From positions 2,418,001 to 2,482,000 of the forward strand of contig NZ_CP058529.1 in NCBI RefSeq assembly GCF_013401515.1: a stretch of DNA of 64,000 nucleotides. Direction: 5' to 3'. The notes beneath the pieces were generated by a model. It searched no databases and was not told the DNA's origin. It saw nothing but the letters and a program-made list of their open reading frames with translations. The stretch comes from Halorarum halophilum (lineage in GTDB: Archaea; Halobacteriota; Halobacteria; Halobacteriales; Haloferacaceae). Below are positions 7,770 to 15,768 of this stretch, piece by piece; position 1 is the stretch's first letter, and each line of letters opens with the position of its first letter. The translations under genes were made by a program, and so were the position numbers.

Positions 7770-9536
7770 TCAGGAGAACTTCCTGACGGTCATGTCCAGC
7801 GTGTCGAGTTCCAGGATCGGCGCGTAGCCGGCGTCCGGGTCGATGTTGACGGACTTCTGGAAGGCGGTCTGCGCCTGCCAGCACCCGGAGTTCACCGCGA
7901 GGACGTTGTGGTACTTCCCCCACCCGAGCTTGTGGACGTGCCCGGTGTGGAACACGTCCGGCACCTCGTCCATCACGAGGTAGTCCTTCTCCTCGGGCGC
8001 GATCCGGGTGTGACCGCCGTACTGCGGGGCGACGTGGCGCTTCTTCAGCAGCTGGAACATCGCCTTGTGCGGCTCATCGTAGCTCGCCTTCTCGGCCGGG
8101 AGTTCGGCGATGACCTCGTCGAGCGAGACGCCGTGGTACATGAGGACGTTCACGCCCTCGACGGAGACCGTCGAGGGGTTCCCCGAGATCCGGGGGTCGT
8201 GGGCCGACATGATGTCGCGGAGCTCCTCGTCGAACCCCGGCTGGGGCTCCGCGAGCCGGACCGCGTCGTGGTTGCCAGGGATCATCACGATCTCCATGTC
8301 GCCCGGCACCTCCTTCAGGTACTCCGAGAAGCGCTCGTACTGGTCGTAGATGTCCACTACGTCGAGCTCCTCGTCCTGGTTCGGGTAGACGCCGACCCCC
8401 TCGACCATGTCGCCGGCGATGAGGAGGTACTCGACGCGGTCGGCCTCCTCGGTGTGGAGCCAGTCGGCGAACCGATGCCAGGCGTCGGCCATGAACTCCT
8501 GGGAGCCGACGTGGACGTCGGAGATGAGCGCCGCCTCGACCTGCCGGTCGGCCGTGTTCGGGCGGTACGTGCGGGGCACGTCCGGGAAGTGGATGGCGTC
8601 GACGAACATGATGCCCGCGTCGTCCGCGAGCGTCCCCTGGACGGCGATGCACTCGTCCATGAGGAGTTCGTCGACGAGGTCCGCGATGTCGCGGTCCTTC
8701 ATCACGAGACAGGGGAACGTCCCGGTGGTGTCCTCGAGTTCGATCAGCCAGTGGCCCGAGGCGGTCGAGCGGATGTCGTTGACGAGGCCGATCAGCTCCG
8801 CCTCGCTCCCGCCGGGCATGTCCTGGATGGCCTCAGCGGGACGGTGGTTCACCCGTCCGCGGAGTTGCCCCGCTAGGCGGTCGTAGCGGTCCCGGAACAC
8901 CCGGACGAATTCGTCGTACTCGCCCGTCCCCGTCGACCGGCCGGTCACGTCGTTCGCGATGCCCGGGGCCGGGGGGTCCCGGCCCCCGACGCGCGACGAC
9001 CCCTCCGTTTCGACTGGAGCCGAGGCTGCGGAACCGCCCGACTGCCCGGCCGCAGTTCCAGTCGAAGTGGAGGGGTCCGCAGTGGCGGTACCGCCGCCGG
9101 TTCCCGCGGAATCGGAGGTCCCCGTGGATCCCGTCGCCGACGCGGACGCGGCGGGATCCGTGGTCGTCGACGCCGAGGCCCCGGAGGTCGGCGTACTGGA
9201 CGTCGACGCACTGGACGTCGACGTACCGGAGTCCGCGGTCGGCGCGTGCTCGGTCGGCGTCTGCTCAGTTGTCGCCCCTTCAGTCGGCGCCTGCTCGGTC
9301 GTCGACGCGCCGTCGGCCGCGACCCCGTCGGGATCCGGCGCGGGGGTTGTGGCGAGCGCCGACCGGACGTGGTCGCGGGTCAGCACGAGCGCGTCCTCGG
9401 GGGCCGCCTCGATGGCGGCGTCGAGCGCGAGCGTCGGCGATTCGGCCTCCGCGATGAGGGTGACGGCTTCCCGTTCGGCGTTGTAGCCGCGGCCCGCGAG
9501 CGCCTGCACGACCCGGGAAGGCGTCTCCAGTGGCAC
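7770..9536 (-). CDS. polD1: DNA polymerase D small subunit (DP1)
   Basis: Small subunit of the archaeal replicative polymerase PolD, carrying the calcineurin-like 3'-5' exonuclease fold. Metal-binding motifs are visible in order: SDVHVGS, AGDMVEG, PGNHDAVR, and near the C-terminus HTGHVHKLG. An OB-like segment precedes the phosphoesterase domain. Residues about 60-185 are a low-complexity Thr/Ser/Pro linker. I place the start at GTG 9536 (PLETPSRVV, as in relatives); an upstream TTG at 9551 is possible. It is divergent from sec11 and close to orc1, a typical haloarchaeal origin neighbourhood. Two ORB-like sequences lie inside the linker-coding DNA. Confidence 0.93.
   Translation of the reverse strand: MPLETPSRVVQALAGRGYNAEREAVTLIAEAESPTLALDAAIEAAPEDALVLTRDHVRSALATTPAPDPDGVAADGASTTEQAPTEGATTEQTPTEHAPTADSGTSTSSASTSSTPTSGASASTTTDPAASASATGSTGTSDSAGTGGGTATADPSTSTGTAAGQSGGSAASAPVETEGSSRVGGRDPPAPGIANDVTGRSTGTGEYDEFVRVFRDRYDRLAGQLRGRVNHRPAEAIQDMPGGSEAELIGLVNDIRSTASGHWLIELEDTTGTFPCLVMKDRDIADLVDELLMDECIAVQGTLADDAGIMFVDAIHFPDVPRTYRPNTADRQVEAALISDVHVGSQEFMADAWHRFADWLHTEEADRVEYLLIAGDMVEGVGVYPNQDEELDVVDIYDQYERFSEYLKEVPGDMEIVMIPGNHDAVRLAEPQPGFDEELRDIMSAHDPRISGNPSTVSVEGVNVLMYHGVSLDEVIAELPAEKASYDEPHKAMFQLLKKRHVAPQYGGHTRIAPEEKDYLVMDEVPDVFHTGHVHKLGWGKYHNVLAVNSGCWQAQTAFQKSVNIDPDAGYAPILELDTLDMTVRKFS
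8997..9077. promoter_or_regulatory. inverted pair of ORB-like sites inside polD1
   Basis: Read on the minus strand, 8997-9020 gives CTCCAGTCGAAACGGAGGGG; read on the plus strand, 9053-9077 gives GTTCCAGTCGAAGTGGAGGGG. Both resemble the origin recognition boxes (TTCCA-n-GAAACGA followed by a G-run) at the origin nearby, and their G-runs point outward as in the origin core. They fall in the DNA for the low-complexity linker of DP1. Orc binding is inference. Confidence 0.5.
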
Positions 9537-9714
9537 AAGGAACGCAGTCAACGGGCGAGGGCAAAAGGGTAGCGAACGGCAACAGGTGGTCAGTAACGTG
9601 GGGGACTGACCCTACCTGAAAACCGACGTCGACGATCCTCGTTCGAGTTCGTTCGTCCGAATCGAAATGGGTGAACCCAGAAGGTTCAAAACCAGCGCGG
9701 CGGAATGGCGGGCA

Positions 9715-10569
9715 ATGACCGACGACCGAGGGTCCCCCGACGGGGACCCGTTGACGCGGTTTCTCCGGGCGGATTCGGGCCCGCTCCTGTTCGCCCGGGA
9801 GGTGCTCTCCTCCGCGCTCGCCGTCGCCCTCGTCGGACTCCTCCTGTTCGCGATCGCCGGCGTCTGGCCGCCGATGGTCGCCGTCGAGTCGCCGAGCATG
9901 GAGCCGAACATGCATCCGGGCGATCTCGTGTTCATGACCGAACCCGATCGCTTCTCCCCCTCGTTCGCCGTCGGCGACACCGGCATCGTCACCGAATCGA
10001 TCGGCGAGGACCAGGGGTACCGGACGTTCGACGGCTACGGTTCGGTGATCATCTACCAGACGCCGGACCGGGAGCGACGGGGCCAGTCCCCCATCATCCA
10101 CCGCGCGCATCTCCACGTCGAGGAGGGCGAGAACTGGTTCGACCAGGCGAACCCCGACTACGTCGAAGGGGATTCGTGCGAGGAGGTCCGCTACTGCCCC
10201 GCCCCCTACGACGGGTTCATCACCAAGGGCGACAACAACGCGCAGTACGACCAGGCGCTCAACATCGCCCGACCGGTGAAGACCGAGTGGGTGCGGGGGA
10301 TCGCGCGTGTCCGCGTGCCGTACCTCGGGTGGATCCGCCTCGTCTTCTCCGGCGCGGCGACCACGTCCCCCCCGGTACCGGTCGACGCGGTCGCCGGGTC
10401 GCCGGGGCCGACCGGTGTCGGCGGTTCCTCGGCGGAAGCGGCAGTAACGGATCCTGTAGAGACTACCGTTCCAGCGCAGGTGTCGGCTTCCGAAGGGCCG
10501 TCCGCAGCCCTGTCGCCGAGCGTTAACGGTTCACTATCGTCAGCGAGTCCGTCGCGCGTTCCGGCGTAA
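9715..10569 (+). CDS. sec11: type I signal peptidase (Sec11-like)
   Basis: Membrane signal peptidase that removes Sec signal peptides on the outer face. A transmembrane helix (about residues 30-50) is followed by the catalytic-serine box SPSMEPNM, the conserved PIIHRAH with histidine in place of the bacterial lysine, and the GDNN acid box, as in archaeal/ER-type enzymes. A second hydrophobic stretch (WIRLVFSG) is followed by an unusual Ser/Pro/Val-rich tail of about 70 residues. ATG 9715 is chosen; an in-frame ATG at 9667 would add 16 residues. It lies between polD1 and orc1. Confidence 0.9.
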   Translation: MTDDRGSPDGDPLTRFLRADSGPLLFAREVLSSALAVALVGLLLFAIAGVWPPMVAVESPSMEPNMHPGDLVFMTEPDRFSPSFAVGDTGIVTESIGEDQGYRTFDGYGSVIIYQTPDRERRGQSPIIHRAHLHVEEGENWFDQANPDYVEGDSCEEVRYCPAPYDGFITKGDNNAQYDQALNIARPVKTEWVRGIARVRVPYLGWIRLVFSGAATTSPPVPVDAVAGSPGPTGVGGSSAEAAVTDPVETTVPAQVSASEGPSAALSPSVNGSLSSASPSRVPA

Positions 10570-10627
10570 AATCCGATCGTTTCGACTGGAGCGTTCTATC
10601 CTCAGAATCGATAGCAGTAATCGCCCC

Positions 10628-10650
10628 GTTCAGTGGAAACGAAGGGGTCT
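10628..10650 (+). promoter_or_regulatory. origin recognition box just downstream of orc1
   Basis: GTTCAGTGGAAACGAAGGGG is a close match to the origin boxes at 13.0 and 13.2 kb, with the same GAAACGA core and G-run. It lies 16 bases beyond the orc1 stop codon and outside any gene. Confidence 0.7.
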
Positions 10651-10665
10651 AATCGAGGGGTTCGG

Positions 10666-12384
10666 TCAGTTGTCGAACCGTGCCTGGACGAACGGCTGGG
10701 CGTCCTCGATGTCGCCGAGGCGGGAGTCCGAGAGGAGCACGGCCTCGGTCTCGTCGATCGGAACCGAGAGCGAGATCTCCTTCGTGCGCCCGTAGCGACC
10801 CTTGGAGACGACGACCGCGTTGACGATGCCGAGCATGTCGAGTTCGGAGATGAGGTCGGTCACCCGGCGCTGGGTGAGCACGTCGGCGTCGATCTCCTCG
10901 CAGAGGCGCTTGTAGATGTTGAACACCTCGCCCGTGTTGACGTTGTGGACGCCGTTCTTCTCGAGCAGAATGATGGAGAAGAGGACGATTTTGCTCTGGG
11001 TCGGGAGCGTCCGGACGACCTCGACGACGCGGTCGAGTTCGATCTTGTCCTGAGCCTGCCGGACGTGGGACTCCTCGACGAGGTCGGCCTGCGAGCGCTC
11101 CGCGAGTTCGCCCGCCGTCCGCAGCAGGTCGAGCGCGCGGCGTGCGTCGCCATGTTCCTGGGCGGCGAACGCGGCACACAGCGGGATGACGTCCTCGGTG
11201 AGCGCATCGTCCTTGAACGCGATGTCCGAGCGGTGCTGGAGGATGTCGCGGAGCTGGTTCGCGTCGTACGGCGGGAAGACGATCTCCTCCTCGCCGAGGC
11301 TCGACTTGACCCGGGGGTCGAGGAAGTCGGTGAACTTCAGGTCGTTCGAGATGCCCATGATGGAGATGCGGGAGTTCTCCAGCTCGGAGTTCATCCGCGA
11401 GAGGTTGTACAGCGTGTCGTCGCCGGACTTCTCGACGAGCTTGTCGATCTCGTCGAGCATGATGACGACCACGCGCTCGTGGTAGTCGACGGCGTCGAAG
11501 AACGTCGTGTACACGCGGTCGGTCGGCCATCCGGTCATGGGAACCTCCTCGATCTCCTCCCTGTCGCCCTCCAGGTCGGCGATGCGGTCGGCCACGTCGT
11601 CGACGGACGCGAACTCGGTGCCCGCGAGGGCGTCGAGGTTCTCCGCGGCGTGCGACCGGAGGTCCCGGAGTTCGGACAGTCGGTTGTCGATGACCGCCTT
11701 GTTCTTCTCGATGAACTTGTTCGCGAGCTGGGCGAGCACGCGGTACTGCGTGTCGGTCACCTCGCAGTTGATGTACTCGACCTCGCAGGGGACGTCGTAC
11801 TTCTGGCTCGTGGACTCGAGTTCCTGGGAGACGAACTTCGCGGAGGCGGTCTTTCCGGTCCCCGTCTTCCCGTAGATGAGGATGTTCGACGGCGTCTCCC
11901 CGCGCAGCGCCGAGACGAGGATGGTCGCCATCTTGTTGATCTGGTCCGTCCGGTGGGGGAGTTCGTGCGGCGTGTAGGACGGTCGGAGGACCTCCTTGTT
12001 CTCGAAGATCGGCTCGCCCGAGAGCAGGTCGTCGAACAGACCGGTGTTGTCCTCCTCGTCGGCGAGCACCTCGTCGACGTCGAGGTCGACCTCCGTCTCG
12101 GTGCGGGTCCGCGACCCGAACTCGAAGGCACCGCCGGTGTCGCCGACGTTCGCGCCGTCGCCGGTAGCGTCCCCGGCGGTTCCCCCCTCCGAGGGGACGT
12201 TTTCGACTGGAACCGACTCCGAGGGGTCTTCGTCGGACGGCGTCTCACCAGCGGACGCGCGCTCGCTCGTATCCGAGTCGTCGCTCGCGTCCGTCCGCGT
12301 CGATACGTCGTCACGGTCGATCCGGTCCCCCCGCTCCCCGACCTCCGTGTCTCCGTCAGTCTCGTTCGATTCGTCCCTTGTCAT
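10666..12384 (-). CDS. orc1: Orc1/Cdc6 replication initiator
   Basis: Origin-binding AAA+ initiator of 572 residues. An acidic low-complexity N-terminus (about 1-110) precedes the AAA+ domain: Walker A YGKTGTGKT ends at residue 179, Walker B is VVIMLDEIDKL, and a sensor-like region is ISIMGISNDLKF. A winged-helix domain follows in the last 90 residues (NVNTGEVFNIYKRL, RRVTDLISELDMLG). The start is ATG 12384; an upstream in-frame ATG at 12552 gives residues unlike the family. An ORB lies 12 bases upstream of the start, suggesting autoregulation, and a possible TATA-like AGCTTTTACT on the minus strand lies near 12531-12541. Confidence 0.96.
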   Translation of the reverse strand: MTRDESNETDGDTEVGERGDRIDRDDVSTRTDASDDSDTSERASAGETPSDEDPSESVPVENVPSEGGTAGDATGDGANVGDTGGAFEFGSRTRTETEVDLDVDEVLADEEDNTGLFDDLLSGEPIFENKEVLRPSYTPHELPHRTDQINKMATILVSALRGETPSNILIYGKTGTGKTASAKFVSQELESTSQKYDVPCEVEYINCEVTDTQYRVLAQLANKFIEKNKAVIDNRLSELRDLRSHAAENLDALAGTEFASVDDVADRIADLEGDREEIEEVPMTGWPTDRVYTTFFDAVDYHERVVVIMLDEIDKLVEKSGDDTLYNLSRMNSELENSRISIMGISNDLKFTDFLDPRVKSSLGEEEIVFPPYDANQLRDILQHRSDIAFKDDALTEDVIPLCAAFAAQEHGDARRALDLLRTAGELAERSQADLVEESHVRQAQDKIELDRVVEVVRTLPTQSKIVLFSIILLEKNGVHNVNTGEVFNIYKRLCEEIDADVLTQRRVTDLISELDMLGIVNAVVVSKGRYGRTKEISLSVPIDETEAVLLSDSRLGDIEDAQPFVQARFDN

Positions 12385-12390
12385 CGGTTC

Positions 12391-12420
12391 CCATTTCCCC
12401 TTCGTTTCGATTGGAACGCC
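12391..12420 (-). promoter_or_regulatory. origin recognition box in the orc1 5' region
   Basis: On the minus strand the site reads GTTCCAATCGAAACGAAGGGG, a full ORB match, and begins 7 bases upstream of the orc1 start codon with its G-run pointing into the gene. Orc1 bound here would sit over the transcript start region. A weaker relative, TTCCAGTCGAAAACG, occurs inside the gene at 12197-12213. Confidence 0.75.
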
Positions 12421-13012
12421 GGTGCGCGAGGCCGGTGAAACGGGGGAGAACCCCCTCGAAGCGTCGGTTTCGTCATATCGAGACCGGCCTCCGGCGTCCA
12501 AATGATGCAGGCGAAGCAGATGAACAGGTCCAGTAAAAGCTTTGCCCTTCATCCGGGACCAGGCGGGTCCAGCTTCGATGATCGTCTGCGTTCCACCGGT
12601 GAAATTCTCGGTGTATTCCCCGGGCGAGATGCCGGATTCGTCGATCGAACCTACTCCTCTCGGGATCGGTAAGGCAGTCGAACTCCCCGCGTGCGGCCTG
12701 TTATCGACAGTTCTCGTGGAGACACGATCGTCGAAACCGGCGGAGTCGAACCCCGATCGTTCGCCTGCTCCTGCGGAAATAGGAGCTCCCGATGCCGCGG
12801 CGACCGTCGTGTAGACTCGCAGAGACGAATCGAAGGAAGGGGTTCGTCGAGGGGGGACGGGGAGGGACGGGGTGGTAGACCCGAAACGGGGGTGTCGGTC
12901 ACGGGCAGTGGCCGCGCGTCGTCTCCCTGTGTCGTTCGACGCGGACGGGAAACGGTGGGGAGGTCGTTCGGTCGGACCGATGGACGGTGGACGGGTTCAG
13001 TCGGGTCGGGTA

Positions 13013-13043
13013 ACCCCCCCACCCCTTCGTTTCCGGTGGAGAG
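13013..13043 (-). promoter_or_regulatory. origin recognition box, left arm of origin core
   Basis: The minus strand reads CTCCACCGGAAACGAAGGGG followed by a seven-G run. It faces the plus-strand box at 13201 across about 160 bases. Confidence 0.85.
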
Positions 13044-13083
13044 GCGGAACAGTGGGGTGGGGGAGGGGGTTCTAGGACCCGGT

Positions 13084-13160
13084 ACCTTTATCCCACTCCA
13101 GAGATAACAATATCCGCACGACTAGCAAGTTAGCTTTATTTCTGTTCGGTGTGGTGTCTA
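13084..13160. other. candidate DNA unwinding element
   Basis: This stretch between the two strong ORBs contains ACCTTTATCC, GATAACAATATCC and AGTTAGCTTTATTTCTG and is visibly more AT-rich than its surroundings. The position between inverted ORBs is where haloarchaeal origins carry the unwinding element. Confidence 0.65.
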
Positions 13161-13200
13161 GAGAGGTCGAGCGACCTGACCACCACCCGCCCTCCGACGG

Positions 13201-13233
13201 GTTCCACCTGAAACGAGGGGGTAGGGGAGGGGG
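13201..13233 (+). promoter_or_regulatory. origin recognition box, right arm of origin core
   Basis: GTTCCACCTGAAACGAGGGG begins the site and is followed by GTAGGGGAGGGGG, giving a full ORB plus an extended G-run directed away from the AT-rich core. Confidence 0.85.
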
Positions 13234-13702
13234 CTGCTCGGCACTCGCCCCCGTCCCTCGGCACCAGACCCGTCATCGCCGTCCCCACCCGCCGTCCCGA
13301 CTCGCCGTAACCGACCTCCGCCGCCGTCCTCCCCTCGGCTTACCGCGCCATGGAGTTGGCCTACACGACTGGCACGGCGGGCCGTCCCTTCCGATCGAGC
13401 GATGTCGTCCGACGAGAGACCGAACCCGTCCGACCGACTCTCGCGAACCCCGACTCACCCCGCTCATCGAACGTCCGCCCCGTGGTAATCGAGTTGGCGG
13501 TACGTTGCCCCCGCCCTCCCGAGTAGCCATCCGACGCGGCTCCACCGACGGTTTCGAGGGGAAACCGAGGGCAATACACGAGATCGATCCCCGCGATCCG
13601 ATAGGGGTTGTCCCCGGCGACGCGACTGGATCGCACTCCCATCGGGAACAGAATCCCCCTCGTCGGCCCCCGAAACGCCTGCCTGGTGGCGTCTGACGTA
13701 GT

Positions 13703-13711
13703 GCTTAAGTG
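13703..13711 (+). promoter_or_regulatory. promoter of oapABC
   Basis: The TATA-like GCTTAAGTG predicts transcription starting near 13735. A Shine-Dalgarno-like GGAGG at 13757-13761 then precedes the oapA ATG, so unlike many genes here this one appears to have a short leader with a ribosome binding site. Confidence 0.6.
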
Positions 13712-13766
13712 TCGTCCCCGGTTTGGTGGGGTAACGCCCTCCTACCAGGGGAGGACGGAGGTCAGG

Positions 13767-14408
13767 ATGGGTCTGCTCACGAATCTCAGAGACAGCATAT
13801 CACGCGTCACGGACGGCCTCTTCTCGGAGGCCGAACCGAAGCGCATCGGTATCTACGGGCCGCCGAACGCCGGCAAGACGACGCTGGCGAATCGTATCGC
13901 ACGCGACTGGACGGGCGACGCCGTCGGGCCGGAGAGCCACATCCCGCACGAGACGCGTCGCGCCCGCCGGAAGGAGAACGTCACCATCGAGCGGAACGGC
14001 AAGACGGTGACCATCGACATCGTCGACACGCCGGGCGTCACCACGAAGGTCGACTACAAGGAGTTCCTCGACCACGATATGGAGAAGGACGACGCCGTCA
14101 AGCGGTCCCGCGAGGCGACCGAAGGCGTCGCCGAGGCGATGCACTGGCTCCGCGAGGACGTCGACGGCGTCATCTACGTGCTCGACTCCTCGACCGACCC
14201 GTTCACGCAGGTGAACACGATGCTCATCGGCATCATCGAGAGCCAGGACCTCCCGGTGCTCATCTTCGCGAACAAGACCGACCTGGAGGGGTCGGACGTG
14301 AAGCGCATCTCCGACGCGTTCCCGCAACACGAGACGGTACCGCTGTCGGCGCTTGAGGGGGACAACATGGACGAAGTGTACGAGAAGATCGCGGAGTACT
14401 TCGCATAA
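13767..14408 (+). CDS. oapA: origin-associated Era-like GTP-binding protein OapA
   Basis: A 213-residue small GTPase of the type conserved beside the orc1-linked origin in haloarchaea. G1 is GPPNAGKTT near residue 30, G3 is DTPGVT, G4 is NKTD and G5 is SALEG. The first 20 residues form an N-terminal helix. The cellular role is not settled; conserved linkage to the origin suggests a replication- or segregation-related function, which is inference. Its stop codon overlaps the oapB start (TAATG), so the two are translationally coupled. Confidence 0.9.
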   Translation: MGLLTNLRDSISRVTDGLFSEAEPKRIGIYGPPNAGKTTLANRIARDWTGDAVGPESHIPHETRRARRKENVTIERNGKTVTIDIVDTPGVTTKVDYKEFLDHDMEKDDAVKRSREATEGVAEAMHWLREDVDGVIYVLDSSTDPFTQVNTMLIGIIESQDLPVLIFANKTDLEGSDVKRISDAFPQHETVPLSALEGDNMDEVYEKIAEYFA

Positions 14409-14797
14409 TGCCCGAAGCCACCGCTCCCGACGACGACGCCGTCCGAATCGACCTGATCAGCGGCGCGCGGATGGACGGGCTGACGTCGATGGAGAAGATC
14501 CGGCTGATCCTCGACACCGTGCGCAACGGCGACATCGTCGTCCTCGAGGAGGGCCTCTCACCGGAGGAGGAGTCGAAGCTCATCGAGGTGACGATGACCG
14601 AGATCAGCCCGGACGACTTCACCGGCATCGAGATCGAGACGTACCCGCACTCGCACGCGAAGAGCGGGGGGATCCTCGGCCGGATCATGGGCAAGGACGA
14701 GGAGGCGAAGAAGCTCACGGTCATCGGTCCGGCGAACCAGATCGAGACGCTCCACAAGGACGAGAACCTCATCAGCGCGCTCGTCTCGAGGAAGTAG
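14408..14797 (+). CDS. oapB: origin-associated protein OapB (DUF2073)
   Basis: A 129-residue DUF2073-type protein. The recognisable core is SMEKIRLILDTVRNGDIVVL, then EEGLSPEEESKLIEVTM and a glycine-rich SGGILGRIMGK. Function unknown; it always accompanies the GTPase in this arrangement. The ATG overlaps the oapA stop by one base. Confidence 0.88.
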   Translation: MPEATAPDDDAVRIDLISGARMDGLTSMEKIRLILDTVRNGDIVVLEEGLSPEEESKLIEVTMTEISPDDFTGIEIETYPHSHAKSGGILGRIMGKDEEAKKLTVIGPANQIETLHKDENLISALVSRK

Positions 14798-14874
14798 GAT
14801 GACGAGCGTACGCACCACGACGGATCGGAGCCGAGCCACCTCGGGAGCCGAGCCCGCCCCAGCGAGGACGTAGA

Positions 14875-15390
14875 TTGCCCCACCAGTGCACAAACTGCGG
14901 TCGAACGTTCCCCGACGGGTCGAAGGAGATGCTCACGGGCTGTCCGAACTGCGGGAGCAACAAGTTCCAGTTCAGGCCGAAGGGGAGCGTCGACGAGGGG
15001 GCCGGCGGTCCCGCGCCCGAAGGAGTCGGCGACGGCGAGGAGGACGGCGCGCAGGCGGCGGCTCGCAGCGAGATGGTCAGCCCGTCGGAACTGCCCAGCA
15101 CGGCTGGCGATTCCGACGCCGCCGACGCGTCCGCCGGGTCGAGCGCCGCCGGTTCGTCGGCCGCCTCCGAAGCGACGGACGACCCGGAGTCCGAGGAGGA
15201 CGACCCGGACATCGCGGCACTGCGGGAGAAACTGAACGACCAGTTCGAGTCCATCCGCATCCTCAACCCCGGGCAGTACGAGCTGAACCTGATGGAGCTG
15301 TACGACCGCGAGGAGTACATCATCTCCCTGCGCGAGGACGGCCGGTACGTCATCGAGATGCCCGAGACCTGGGGCGCCGACGACGAGTGA
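14875..15390 (+). CDS. oapC: origin-associated zinc-ribbon protein OapC
   Basis: A 171-residue protein. The N-terminal zinc ribbon has CTNCG and CPNCGSNKF ligand pairs (residues 5-30). An acidic low-complexity middle follows, and the C-terminal 70 residues are a conserved helix-strand domain (LREKLNDQFESIRILNPGQY ... YIISLREDGRYVIEMP). The start is TTG at 14875, giving PHQCTNCGRTF, the family's N-terminus. It is third in the oap operon after a 77-base gap. Confidence 0.87.
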   Translation: MPHQCTNCGRTFPDGSKEMLTGCPNCGSNKFQFRPKGSVDEGAGGPAPEGVGDGEEDGAQAAARSEMVSPSELPSTAGDSDAADASAGSSAAGSSAASEATDDPESEEDDPDIAALREKLNDQFESIRILNPGQYELNLMELYDREEYIISLREDGRYVIEMPETWGADDE

Positions 15391-15642
15391 GCCGGGGGGA
15401 GGCGAGGAACGAACCCCGGAACTCACGAGCGACGGACTCGACCCTCGCTCCTCGCTCGCAGTCTCGATCCACCGTTCTGATCCGGTCTCGTCCATCCAGC
15501 CATCTGTCTCCGACCGTCTCTCCAGCATCCATCCACAGCGAGCACGTCGCGCCAGCGGGCGTCGGCGTAGGTGCTCCGGCCGATCCCGACTGGTCTACAT
15601 CGACCGGAGGGGACCGGCGCACGTCGACGGACACGGATTGAA

Positions 15643-15652
15643 GCCTTTATGC
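15643..15652 (+). promoter_or_regulatory. promoter of the 29-residue membrane peptide gene
   Basis: GCCTTTATGC lies about 27 bases before the ATG at 15676, the spacing expected for a leaderless haloarchaeal transcript. The rest of the 15391-15675 spacer shows nothing else. Confidence 0.55.
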
Positions 15653-15675
15653 CGCGCCCGCGACCACCGTGTACC

Positions 15676-15765
15676 ATGAGCAAGGCGACGAAGATCGTCC
15701 TCGGCGTTGTCGGCATCTCGGCGACCCTGTCGATCGGGCTCGTGTTCGTGCTCGCGTTCGCCTAG
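15676..15765 (+). CDS. 29-residue single-span membrane protein
   Basis: MSKATKIVLGVVGI begins a peptide that is almost entirely one hydrophobic helix (residues 7-29) with two N-terminal lysines, so a membrane insert with N-in topology is likely. A TATA box at leaderless spacing and a 3-base gap to the next gene support it as a real first gene of a two-gene operon. Function unknown. Confidence 0.65.
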   Translation: MSKATKIVLGVVGISATLSIGLVFVLAFA

Positions 15766-15768
15766 ACC

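Larger units (their letters stand above)
12385..13766. other. putative replication origin (oriC1-type), orc1-oapA intergenic region
   Basis: This 1.38-kb spacer holds no convincing protein gene. It has two strong inverted ORBs (13013-13043 minus, 13201-13233 plus) whose G-runs point outward, with a relatively AT-rich core between them. Weaker ORB-like sites lie at 12427-12450 (GGTGAAACGGGGGAG), 12587-12606 (GTTCCACCGGTGAAA) and 12870-12895 (GACCCGAAACGGGGGTG). G-rich tracts occur at 12849-12872 and 13050-13070. Flanking genes diverge: orc1 to the left, oapABC to the right. This is the architecture known for haloarchaeal orc1-linked origins. The part at 13234-13690 shows nothing further. Confidence 0.85.

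Noticed and set aside
12542-13696. Several open frames in the orc1-oapA spacer
   Set aside because: Translations are Arg/Pro/Ser-rich low complexity, overlap ORBs and the AT-rich core, and have no start signals.
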